In this document: piece by piece, positions 21,903 through 28,734 of the stretch
How positions within the stretch are numbered: position 1 is the first letter of the stretch
Layout of the letters: every line of letters begins with the position of its first letter
Origin: a virus
Virus record (IMG/VR): IMGVR_UViG_3300033143_005799
Location: 1-36,378 of that record
Direction: 5' to 3' (one strand)
Length of the DNA stretch: 36,378 bases
Notes under the pieces: generated by a model
The model's database searches: none
What the model saw: the letters and a program-made list of their open reading frames with translations, nothing else
What the model was told of the DNA's origin: nothing
Made by a program: the position numbers and the translations under genes

Positions 21903-22379
21903 ATGGAACAATTTATTGGAAACAAAATTATTAACGCAGTGTTGATGACACGGCTCGCTTACAACCAGTTTCGCGGTTGGGAATTACCGTTGGATGAAAA
22001 TGGTGACGACGAGGGTTATCTGGTTGAATACGTCGATGGTGGCGAGGCAAATACTAATGCTTATGACGGATATGTTAGCTGGTCGCCGAAGAGTGTGTTT
22101 GACCGTGCTTATAATCCTGTTACCGAAATGACATTCGGTGATGCGCTGGTCATGTTGAAGGCTGGTCGCAAAGTGGCCCGTGCTGGTTGGAACGGCAAGG
22201 GTATGCATATTTATCTCGAAGAGGGTCGCCATCTACCGCTCGCAGCTGGCATCGAGAAGGGCACAACGCGCATATACGATCCAGTTTTTGTCATGTACAC
22301 GGCACAAGGTTCTCACCAACCTGGTTGGCTGGCATCACAATCCGATATGTTGTCAGAAGATTGGTGTATTGTAGAATAA
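21903..22379 (+). CDS. Gp49/66-family protein fused to a DUF2829 (Tad2-like) domain
   Basis: 158 residues; ATG 21903 with AGAGGTGATT upstream is preferred to the GTG six bases before. Residues about 5-70 (GNKIINAVLMTRLAYNQFRG, DENGDDEGYLVEYVDGG, YVSWSPKSVFDRAY) match the N4 Gp49 / Sf6 gene 66 family. Residues about 75-158 (MTFGDALVMLKAGRKVARAG, VFVMYTAQGSHQPGWLASQS, DMLSEDWCIVE) match DUF2829. Members of DUF2829 include Tad2, which blocks Thoeris immunity by sequestering its cyclic ADP-ribose-type signal. Anti-defence is therefore a good hypothesis, though not every DUF2829 protein is shown to do this. Confidence 0.85.
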   Translation: MEQFIGNKIINAVLMTRLAYNQFRGWELPLDENGDDEGYLVEYVDGGEANTNAYDGYVSWSPKSVFDRAYNPVTEMTFGDALVMLKAGRKVARAGWNGKGMHIYLEEGRHLPLAAGIEKGTTRIYDPVFVMYTAQGSHQPGWLASQSDMLSEDWCIVE

Positions 22380-22486
22380 AAGAAACCGGTGCGTGAGTTA
22401 GAGGTAATGTCTCCGGTATATAAATGTGGCTGGTAGAACCTTCGGATGGGTGAGAGGCCTTTAAACTTAAAATTGAAAATTTCTAA

Positions 22487-23143
22487 TTGGAGAAATGTTG
22501 GATCAAACGTGCTCGCTTGAGCTTCCCAACTTTGTTAGTACCAAAGCCTCCGGCTGATGGTGCTGACCCTAAGTATTCAGCCGACTTCATTCTGGAACCA
22601 GATGCTCCTGAGTGGGCTGAGGTTATGGGCATGATTCAGCAGATGGCGGCTGAAAAATGGGGCGATGCGGCTGGCGGTATCCTTAACATGATCAACCAAG
22701 ATTCGCGACAGCGTTGTTACGGTCAAGGTCACGAGAAGGTTAAGAAAAGTGGCGCGGAAATCGGTCAGGTGTACGAGGGATATGAAGGTAAACTTTATAT
22801 TGGCGGCTCAAGTGCCACACAACCCCAGTTGATCGGCACCGATGCACAACCACTACCACCAACAGCGAACAAGAACGAAATGTTCAATGGCGGTAACTAC
22901 GTGGGCGGCATTCTCAATATCTGGTTACAGGATAACAAGTTCGGCAAAGCAGTACGCGCCGGCTTGACCGCTGTCCAGTTCCTTGAGAAAGGCGAATCGT
23001 TCGGTGTTGTACCAATTGATGCAACCTCTGTGTTCACGCAAGTAGAAGGCGCACCAGGTGCGGCTGCTGCAGCAACTGGCGGCGGAATGCCTGGAATGGG
23101 TAGCATGCCGGGCATGGGCGGGGACGTTGACCCATTGGCGTAA
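22487..23143 (+). CDS. DUF2815 single-strand DNA-binding protein
   Basis: 218 residues. RARLSFPTLLVPKPPADGAD, PKYSADFILEPDAPEW and a C-terminal Gly/Met-rich acidic tail (GMPGMGSMPGMGGDVDPLA) match DUF2815, proposed to act as phage SSB. The frame closes upstream at TAA immediately before TTG 22487, so TTG is the only long-start option; no strong ribosome site precedes it, and the better-looking GGAG-AAATG there is in another frame. That is unusual and could reflect a low-level start or a sequence error. Confidence 0.8.
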   Translation: MEKCWIKRARLSFPTLLVPKPPADGADPKYSADFILEPDAPEWAEVMGMIQQMAAEKWGDAAGGILNMINQDSRQRCYGQGHEKVKKSGAEIGQVYEGYEGKLYIGGSSATQPQLIGTDAQPLPPTANKNEMFNGGNYVGGILNIWLQDNKFGKAVRAGLTAVQFLEKGESFGVVPIDATSVFTQVEGAPGAAAAATGGGMPGMGSMPGMGGDVDPLA

Positions 23144-23158
23144 GTTGTAAGTAGTGTG

Positions 23159-23183
23159 AGCCCATCTTCGGGTGGGCTTTCTT
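23159..23183 (+). terminator. Rho-independent terminator after the SSB gene
   Basis: AGCCCATC-TTCG-GGTGGGCT forms an 8-bp stem with a UUCG loop, followed by TTTCTT. Strong intrinsic terminator. The tRNA-like gene starts eight bases later, so it must rely on read-through or its own promoter. Confidence 0.9.
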
Positions 23184-23190
23184 ATAATTT

Positions 23191-23359
23191 GATCGGGTAG
23201 CTCAGACTGGTAGAGCTTTGGGCCGTAGAGATCATCAATCTCGTGGACGATTTGTATTCAGGTAATGAGATAAAACTCGGTGATGCGAGTAAAGTAAAAT
23301 CCTGTAACACAATGACACACTCCCTGTGGGCGTGGGTTCGAATCCCGCCCCGATCACCA
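23191..23359 (+). tRNA. Interrupted tRNA-like gene with about 92 extra bases at the anticodon arm
   Basis: The acceptor arm pairs perfectly: GATCGGG (23191-23197) with CCCGATC (23349-23355), then A and CCA. The D arm is GCTC-AGACTGGTA-GAGC (23200-23216). The T arm is GTGGG-TTCGAAT-CCCGC (23332-23348), preceded by a 5-base variable loop (TGGGC). Between the D arm and variable loop, TTGGG (23218-23222) and CCCTG (23322-23326) can form a weak anticodon stem with one U-U mismatch, but they enclose 99 bases instead of seven. No canonical anticodon loop with U33 is visible, so the amino acid is unknown. It is not long enough for a group I intron or a tmRNA. Could be an interrupted, decoy or decayed tRNA. 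Confidence 0.65.
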
Positions 23360-23379
23360 ATTTAAGTTTGGGGCATCAA

Positions 23380-23568
23380 ATGAGTTTCAGTGAAATTAAT
23401 AGTGAAATATATAAAGCAAGACAAGTTCTTAATGAAGCTGATAATGCCGCCAATCAAATGGCAGCATTATTAAAAGGTAGGTTGAGGAAAGTCTCATCGT
23501 GGGAATTAGCAGCGTTAAAAAAAGAACTTAAAGATTTCAATGCACATACTAAAACGTGGAAAGAATGA
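23380..23568 (+). CDS. Small coiled-coil protein before the polymerase
   Basis: 62 residues; ATG 23380 lies 20 bases after the tRNA-like CCA. It is highly charged and helical (SEINSEIYKARQVLNEADNA, then a Leu-rich second helix), like a two-helix hairpin. ATGA couples it to the polymerase gene, so an accessory role is possible. No strong ribosome site is seen (GGGG at 23370-23373). Confidence 0.55.
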   Translation: MSFSEINSEIYKARQVLNEADNAANQMAALLKGRLRKVSSWELAALKKELKDFNAHTKTWKE

Positions 23569-25313
23569 TGAGATACGTTCTGGATATCGAATGTTACATG
23601 AATTATTTTCTAATGATGTGGATACCGGAAGACGGGTCGGCGCCATTTGTTTTTGAGAAGTTCAATGATGTCGTGACTATCTCCAACATCGACGGTATTG
23701 ATTGGTCAGGTACGTTCATCACCTTCAACGGTTGGGGGTACGATTTCCCGATGTGGGGTGCGTTGTGGGCAGGATTCACCAATGAACAATTGAAACACGT
23801 TTCCGATTCAATCATTAAGAAACGTATGATGCCGTGGATTGTTGAGCGTGAGTTCGGTATCAACATCCCATCATTCGATCACATTGATATCATGCAAGTG
23901 CTACCTGGCATGATGAGTTTGAAGATATACGGTGGTCGGATCAACTCTAAAAAATTGCAGGATTTACCGATCCAACCAGATGCAATCATCACTGATGAGC
24001 AATGCGCCCCGATGCGTGAGTATTGTGCGAACGACTGCAAAGTGACATGGGGATTGATGAAAGAAGTTTCCCCTCAGATTGCACTGCGTGTCCGAATGGG
24101 TGAACAATACGGCCTCGATCTGCGCAGCAAATCCGATGCTCAGATTGCCGAAGCGGTGATTGCTTCTGAATACACACGCAGGATCGGGAAACCTCTATAT
24201 AAACCCGATAATGTTGTGCAAAGTTACCGGTACACGCCACCTAAGTTTGTCAATTTCCATAGTCAACAGATGGTCGATATTCTTGAGAATGTAAAGAAGG
24301 CTGATTTCAAAATAAAAGCATCTAACGGGCAGGTTATCGAGCCGGACGAGATGAAGACTGTTGTGGACATGGGTTGCCAATATCAGATGGGTATTGGCGG
24401 TCTGCATTCAATCGACGGTCCCGGCAGTTTTTATTCAGACGATGATGTCACCATATACGACATCGATGTGGCCAGCTATTATCCCGCCATCATTCTGAAT
24501 GCCGGTTATTATCCAAAGCACGTTGGCTATGAATTCTTGAATATCTATCGTGAGATCGTTGAAAAGCGATTGGCTGCCAAGAAATCCGGCGACAAGGTGA
24601 CTGCCGATTCATTGAAAATCACCATCAACGGGTCGTTTGGTAAACTGGGCAGCATGTATTCAAAAATTTACGCACCTGACCTCATGTTCCATGTGACAGT
24701 AACCGGCCAACTCTGCCTACTGATGCTGATTGAACGGTTCCCAGAGCTAGTCATATCGGCCAATACTGACGGTATTATGGTGGCGATCCCGAAGGATGAT
24801 CTACCAGGAATTGAAAAAATAGTACGTGACTGGGAAATGGAAACGGGTTTTGAGATGGAGTGGAATGCCTACAAGTCGGTGCATCGCCGCGATGTGAACA
24901 ATTATTGTGTGATCGCAGCTGACGGTAAAATTAAGAATAAAGGTGTGTTCAAGCCGAGTGACATCGAGAAGAATCCCGCCAACAATATTATCTACAAAGC
25001 CGTGCGTGAATATTTCCAGCACGGTACACCGGTTAGTCAGACGATTCTCGATTGCACCGACATCACGGAATTCTTATCACTTCGTACCGTAAAAGCAGGT
25101 GCCAAGTGGGGGAATGAGATATTAGGAAAGTCAGTGAGATGGTATCACTCGTGGCTGAGTGCCAACTGCATCGAATATCAGAGTAACGGGAACAAGGTGC
25201 CCCTCAGTGATGCCAGTGTACCGTTGATGGAGATACCGGACACGTTTCCGCAGGATGTGAATCACCACTGGTACATTGCTGAGGCGAATAAATTGTTGGG
25301 GAAGATGAAGTGA
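23565..25313 (+). CDS. Family B DNA polymerase with 3'-5' exonuclease
   Basis: 582 residues from ATG 23565 (GGAAAG upstream; ATGA overlap). Exonuclease motifs: Exo I VLDIEC (Asp7, Glu9), Exo II ITFNGWGYDF (Asn55, Asp60), Exo III YCANDC (Tyr153, Asp157). Polymerase motifs: A DVASYYPAI (Asp301), B KITINGSFGK (Lys351), C SANTDGIMV (Asp402). Family B motif C is usually DTD; here the first Asp is Asn400, while the metal-binding second Asp is kept. At 582 residues it is compact compared with the 800-900 typical of cellular members. It should be the replicative polymerase, acting with the Prim-Pol/VapE protein. No terminal protein gene is recognised. Confidence 0.9.
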   Translation: MMRYVLDIECYMNYFLMMWIPEDGSAPFVFEKFNDVVTISNIDGIDWSGTFITFNGWGYDFPMWGALWAGFTNEQLKHVSDSIIKKRMMPWIVEREFGINIPSFDHIDIMQVLPGMMSLKIYGGRINSKKLQDLPIQPDAIITDEQCAPMREYCANDCKVTWGLMKEVSPQIALRVRMGEQYGLDLRSKSDAQIAEAVIASEYTRRIGKPLYKPDNVVQSYRYTPPKFVNFHSQQMVDILENVKKADFKIKASNGQVIEPDEMKTVVDMGCQYQMGIGGLHSIDGPGSFYSDDDVTIYDIDVASYYPAIILNAGYYPKHVGYEFLNIYREIVEKRLAAKKSGDKVTADSLKITINGSFGKLGSMYSKIYAPDLMFHVTVTGQLCLLMLIERFPELVISANTDGIMVAIPKDDLPGIEKIVRDWEMETGFEMEWNAYKSVHRRDVNNYCVIAADGKIKNKGVFKPSDIEKNPANNIIYKAVREYFQHGTPVSQTILDCTDITEFLSLRTVKAGAKWGNEILGKSVRWYHSWLSANCIEYQSNGNKVPLSDASVPLMEIPDTFPQDVNHHWYIAEANKLLGKMK

Positions 25314-25588
25314 AAGAATCAAAAATAGAAAAAGAAGTCTCTGATTACGCCAGATCAAAGGGCTTCATGGCTCGTAAATTTACAAGCCCCGGACATCGAG
25401 GTGTCCCGGATCATATTTACTTCGGGGATGACGGGTTCATGTTTATGATCGAGTTCAAGAAACCAGGCGGAAGACTCAGTCCAGCTCAGATCAGGGAAAT
25501 CGAGGCACTGCAGCGACGCGGCCATTTGGTATTCCTTGTGGATAATTTTGAATTTGGTAAGGGGATTATCGATGGTTTTGCTGAATAA
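25310..25588 (+). CDS. VRR-NUC nuclease
   Basis: 92 residues starting at GTG inside the polymerase stop (GTGA). IEKEVSDYARSKGF, HRGVPDHIYF, FMIEFKKPGG and QIREIEALQRRGHLV line up with the virus-type replication-repair nuclease: the Asp in PDH and Glu-x-Lys in EFKK form the PD-(D/E)xK centre. Stand-alone phage VRR-NUCs are next to SNF2-type helicases in many phages, as here. Likely acts on branched DNA. Confidence 0.9.
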   Translation: MKESKIEKEVSDYARSKGFMARKFTSPGHRGVPDHIYFGDDGFMFMIEFKKPGGRLSPAQIREIEALQRRGHLVFLVDNFEFGKGIIDGFAE

Positions 25589-26996
25589 ATCTGATCTCCA
25601 CGATTATCAAGTAAAGACAATCGAGCACATGCTCGCCCACCCTCAGTCGATGTTGTGGCTGGATATGGGGCTCGGGAAAACGATTTCCGTACTCACTGCG
25701 GTCGATATCCTGCTCGATCAGATGAAAGTGTACGGTGTACTGGTTGTCGCGCCGCTGAGGGTCTGTCAGACCGTGTGGCGGCAGGAAGCAAAGAAGTGGG
25801 GACACACTAAACATCTCACCTTCTCGTCGATCACAGGCACCAAAGATGAGCGTATCAGAGGATTGATGACACCCGCTGATGTTTATCTGATTAATTACGA
25901 TAACCTAGCATGGTTGCAGGAAGAAATTGAATTCCGATTCCTGCGTAAAGGTAAACGCCCACCTTTCAATATGTTGGTGCCCGATGAGATATCGAAGTTG
26001 AAAAACACCCGCACCCGACAAGGTGTGGCCAGGGGCAAAGCGATGTTGAAGTTGTTACCCTATCTACCGTACCGCTCAGGATTAACCGGCACGCCGGCGA
26101 GCAACGGTATGCTGGACCTGTTCGGACAATTCCTCGTTATCGATGGTGGCAAACGGCTCGGCACCTCACACTCAGCGTACCGCTCAGAATATTTTTATCT
26201 GACAGAATATCGCGGCACCAAGTGGTTTCCGTTCGAACGGGCGAAAGAACAGATCGCCAACCGAGTCGGCGACATCACCATCAATATGGATGTCGAGGAT
26301 TACATCGACATGCCGGAAAAAATATTCAACGACATTTATGTGGACCTGCCCCCGAAGCAGCGGATGAGTTACGATAAAATTGAAAAAGAAATGATGGTGG
26401 AGCTGGACTCCGGCGCGACCGTTGATATATTCAATGCCGCCAGCAAGATGAATCGCTGCCTGCAGTTTGCCAATGGTGCGATGTACTTGGCACCAGGTGC
26501 GCCGGATTGGGAAAATGTGCATGACGCCAAACTCGACGCTTTGGAGGACATTGTTGAAGAATCAGCAGGCCAACCGATCCTCGTGGCCTATGAATTTCAG
26601 CACGATGCCCATAAGATATTAAAAAAATACCCCGACGCCGTGTGGCTCAGTTCCAAAACCTCAGAGGCCGATTTCATAAAGGCGCTGGAAGACTGGAATA
26701 CGGGCAAACTCACCATGATCATTGGTCACCCTGCGAGTATGGGGCATGGTATTGACAGATTGCAGCACACTGGTCACATACTGGTGTTTTACGGACTCAC
26801 TTGGTCGCTGGATTTGTACTTGCAGACCATCGCCAGGCTGTGGCGTCAAGGTCAAGGGCATGCGGTAATGGTTCATCGAATATTGACACGAGGGACTGCC
26901 GATGAAATCGTTGAAATTGCATTGGGGATAAAAGCCGATGACGAATCCAGTGCCAGAGAAGCCATTGAACAGTACAGAACGGGGAAGGGGTTATGA
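25572..26996 (+). CDS. SNF2-type DEAD-like helicase
   Basis: 474 residues; ATG 25572 has AAGGGG nine bases before it and overlaps the nuclease gene by 17 bases. Motif I QSMLWLDMGLGKTISVL, motif II VPDEISKLKN (DEIS in place of DEAH), motif III GLTGTPASN and motif V-VI MGHGIDRLQHTG, QTIARLWRQGQGH are those of phage SNF2-like ATPases. DNA translocation or branch remodelling with the VRR-NUC partner is the likely role. ATGA couples it to the tiny gene that follows. Confidence 0.88.
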   Translation: MVLLNKSDLHDYQVKTIEHMLAHPQSMLWLDMGLGKTISVLTAVDILLDQMKVYGVLVVAPLRVCQTVWRQEAKKWGHTKHLTFSSITGTKDERIRGLMTPADVYLINYDNLAWLQEEIEFRFLRKGKRPPFNMLVPDEISKLKNTRTRQGVARGKAMLKLLPYLPYRSGLTGTPASNGMLDLFGQFLVIDGGKRLGTSHSAYRSEYFYLTEYRGTKWFPFERAKEQIANRVGDITINMDVEDYIDMPEKIFNDIYVDLPPKQRMSYDKIEKEMMVELDSGATVDIFNAASKMNRCLQFANGAMYLAPGAPDWENVHDAKLDALEDIVEESAGQPILVAYEFQHDAHKILKKYPDAVWLSSKTSEADFIKALEDWNTGKLTMIIGHPASMGHGIDRLQHTGHILVFYGLTWSLDLYLQTIARLWRQGQGHAVMVHRILTRGTADEIVEIALGIKADDESSAREAIEQYRTGKGL

Positions 26997-27085
26997 ATAA
27001 AGAGCGTGGAAAAAACATTTACTTATTGTTAGCTATCGGGTTATCCGCTCTCTTTTGGGTAGGTCTGATACTGACAGTAGTTTAA
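26993..27085 (+). CDS. Tiny single-span membrane protein
   Basis: 30 residues, ATGA overlap with the helicase. A basic start (MNKERGKN) and one hydrophobic helix (IYLLLAIGLSALFWVGLILT) predict an inner-membrane protein with its N-terminus inside. Function unknown; a small lysis or exclusion protein is a possibility. Confidence 0.5.
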   Translation: MNKERGKNIYLLLAIGLSALFWVGLILTVV

Positions 27086-27089
27086 GAAT

Positions 27090-27163
27090 TGCGTGCACTC
27101 CTGCCGCAACAGCAGCCCCTTTGCTGCGAGGACCAGTCAGCGGTGTCCTTAATAACACTGACA
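27090..27163 (+). other. Structured non-coding stretch at the end of the early operon
   Basis: Two stem-loops can be drawn before the terminator: CAGCA-GCCCCTT-TGCTG near 27108-27125 and a GTCA/TGAC plus GTGT/ACAC stem near 27136-27163. The stretch has no gene. It could be a processed or regulatory RNA tail; conservation is unknown. Confidence 0.35.
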
Positions 27164-27213
27164 GCCGGACCCTGCGCCAACCCAAACACCAGCGCGGGAG
27201 GGCCGGCGTTTTT
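27164..27213 (+). terminator. GC-rich terminator of the rightward operon
   Basis: GCCGG (27164-27168) pairs with CCGGC (27203-27207) and an inner GCGC/GCGC stem adds to it with some mismatches; GTTTTT follows. Good intrinsic terminator for the plus strand, ahead of convergent late genes. The gene at 27233 lies beyond it. Confidence 0.7.
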
Positions 27214-27232
27214 AAACCACTGAGGAATTGAT

Positions 27233-27373
27233 ATGAGCAAGGCCAGAGACAATTATTTTTGGAAATCAATATTCGTAATAACACTTGTCACATTAGCGAT
27301 GTGCAGTAAATGCAGCTCAGATGCAGAACCGGTTACGGTTGGTCTGACCAGTATGACAACTTCATATCATTGA
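27233..27373 (+). CDS. Small lipoprotein-like or membrane protein
   Basis: 46 residues with a GAGGAATTGAT ribosome site. A short basic start and a hydrophobic segment (FWKSIFVITLVTLAMC) lead to Cys24, resembling a lipoprotein signal, though Met precedes Cys where Gly, Ala or Ser is usual. After the Cys the chain is short and polar. An outer-membrane spanin subunit has this size, but those are normally in the lysis cassette on the other strand. It overlaps the convergent late gene by 41 bases. Confidence 0.45.
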   Translation: MSKARDNYFWKSIFVITLVTLAMCSKCSSDAEPVTVGLTSMTTSYH

Positions 27374-27926
27374 GGGACCCTGTGTATCCCAATGCCCGCA
27401 GATAACCGTACCATAAATCATTTATTGAACCAGGCGCGTCCAACGACTTAACGGATACCAAATCCAGAACAGCACTGTTTGTCGATCTTCCGAACAGATT
27501 GATAGCCGCACCATCGGAGATAAATGTACCACTCACAACACCGTCAGCAGAAGCTCTCAAAGAATCATCAATGCCGCCAACCGCATCAAACCCAATATCA
27601 CCTGAGCCTGCGTAACTCGATATCGTCAGTGCTGCGCTGTGTATTTTCCCAGAGGTCATACCGCTGGCTATTCCTGTTAATTTCTCAATCGATCCACCGC
27701 CGGCTATATAAGTGGCCGTATCCGCATCATTAGCAGTCCATCCGACACCGGGTGTACCTAACGTACAATCAACAAATTCAGCTTCTGTTTCGAAGAATGT
27801 TCTCAACCAACGACGTTCGGCATCGCCAAGGTTCTCAGCGTTGGTGCGACTGAACCAAGAAGACAGTCCTTCATTGACTGTCGCACCACCAGTGGCGCGT
27901 TTGATCTCATCATTCAGAGCAGACAT
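27333..27926 (-). CDS. Jelly-roll protein following the holin, unknown structural role
   Basis: 197 residues; ATG 27926 overlaps the holin stop (TAATG); the longer upstream frame is antisense to the holin ribosome region and less likely. Residues 1-45 (SSWFSRTNAENLGDAERRWL) and 165-195 (APGSINDLWYGYLRALGYTG, SLNDMKLSYWS) resemble the two halves of a small protein common near phage lysis genes. Between them, residues about 50-161 are a beta-rich CBM-like jelly roll. Fits a jelly-roll domain inserted into a small-protein frame. Last gene of the late operon. Confidence 0.6.
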   Translation of the reverse strand: MSALNDEIKRATGGATVNEGLSSWFSRTNAENLGDAERRWLRTFFETEAEFVDCTLGTPGVGWTANDADTATYIAGGGSIEKLTGIASGMTSGKIHSAALTISSYAGSGDIGFDAVGGIDDSLRASADGVVSGTFISDGAAINLFGRSTNSAVLDLVSVKSLDAPGSINDLWYGYLRALGYTGSLNDMKLSYWSDQP

Positions 27927-28330
27927 TAGTCTTTCCTCATCATGTCGGACACTTTGGGGACAATCTTCTCGGCAGATCGGCCAACAACATATCCGCCTAA
28001 TCCGATCTGTAACAATGTCCAAGCCTCAGTAGCCAAGCGATTGGGTAACCAACCGAACGAATCCATCACCACCAACAATAGAAATGTAAGCATGGTGATT
28101 GGTCGCCAATTTCGCTGCAACCAACTTTGACCATTCGCCTCAGCCGAGATGATGGTTGATTTTGCTTTTAACAATTCCGACTCGTAATCCTGTGCTTTCA
28201 TGGCCGCAGCCATCTGGGCTTCAAACATTTTCTGTTTGATAACCAGACGTTCTTCATCGGAAGTATTGAGGTCATCGATTAGTTTTGCAGCCGGCTCGAA
28301 AATACCAGCGATCAGTGACATTAAATTCAT
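27926..28330 (-). CDS. Holin (3TM-superfamily type)
   Basis: 134 residues from ATG 28330, overlapping the endolysin stop by ATGA. A charged helical N-terminus is followed by EANGQSWLQRNWRPITMLTF, a mark of the GTA-type holin family, and two hydrophobic segments at about 77-95 and 103-119. The holin would open the inner membrane to release the endolysin. Genes on each side fit a lysis cassette. Confidence 0.82.
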   Translation of the reverse strand: MNLMSLIAGIFEPAAKLIDDLNTSDEERLVIKQKMFEAQMAAAMKAQDYESELLKAKSTIISAEANGQSWLQRNWRPITMLTFLLLVVMDSFGWLPNRLATEAWTLLQIGLGGYVVGRSAEKIVPKVSDMMRKD

Positions 28331-28734
28331 TTGTAATAGTCCCACATAACTGCGCAATCTTTACCTTCACTTTCTACCATATCATCGAAGTGAATTGAAC
28401 CACGGTTGATACCGATACGTGTGATCTTACGCCCACGCAAGTTGCCGTTATCAATACGGTGGTTACGTTTAAATATCCAATCAAGTATTAAAAATTTCTG
28501 ACGTGAGTTCGCGACAACATCCAACGCATGACCCTGGTGGGCACCATTGTTCTTACCGTCATACACGGCGCACCGATACGCGCCGCCAGTCGGTATGATG
28601 AAAGGGAATCCCAAGTCTTTACGCATAGGTACAACAATGTCGTCCATAAATTCATTCGACATGCGCCCATTACATTTACCGCAAGGGCAATCAAGTTCAT
28701 CTTGTGGGAAATGATCCCAAGTTTGCTCTGGCAT
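28327..28734 (-). CDS. M15 peptidase endolysin
   Basis: 135 residues. GGAYRCAVYDGKNNGAHQGH followed by ALDV (His66, Asp72) and GSIHFDD (His-x-Asp) give the zinc ligands of the M15 peptidase family; LDCPCGKCNG at 14-23 is a cysteine-rich loop often seen in these enzymes. Cuts peptidoglycan cross-link peptides. No signal peptide, so it needs the holin. The spacing in HQGHALD is one residue shorter than the commonest H-x-x-G-x-A-x-D. Confidence 0.85.
   Translation of the reverse strand: MPEQTWDHFPQDELDCPCGKCNGRMSNEFMDDIVVPMRKDLGFPFIIPTGGAYRCAVYDGKNNGAHQGHALDVVANSRQKFLILDWIFKRNHRIDNGNLRGRKITRIGINRGSIHFDDMVESEGKDCAVMWDYYK

Noticed and set aside
22424-22453. Nine-codon leader peptide before the SSB gene
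   Set aside because: It has no ribosome site and no attenuator-like pairing; too short to claim.
23223-23321. Group I self-splicing intron in the tRNA
   Set aside because: About 92 bases is well under the size of known group I introns, and no P/Q/R/S core elements are visible.
23191-23359. tmRNA
   Set aside because: A complete D arm is present, the RNA is far shorter than tmRNA, and no tag frame ending in a stop after an Ala-Ala tail can be read.
21900-27000. Integrase, excisionase or attachment site near the tRNA-like gene
   Set aside because: No recombinase gene is found anywhere in the window, so an integration role for the tRNA-like gene is unsupported.
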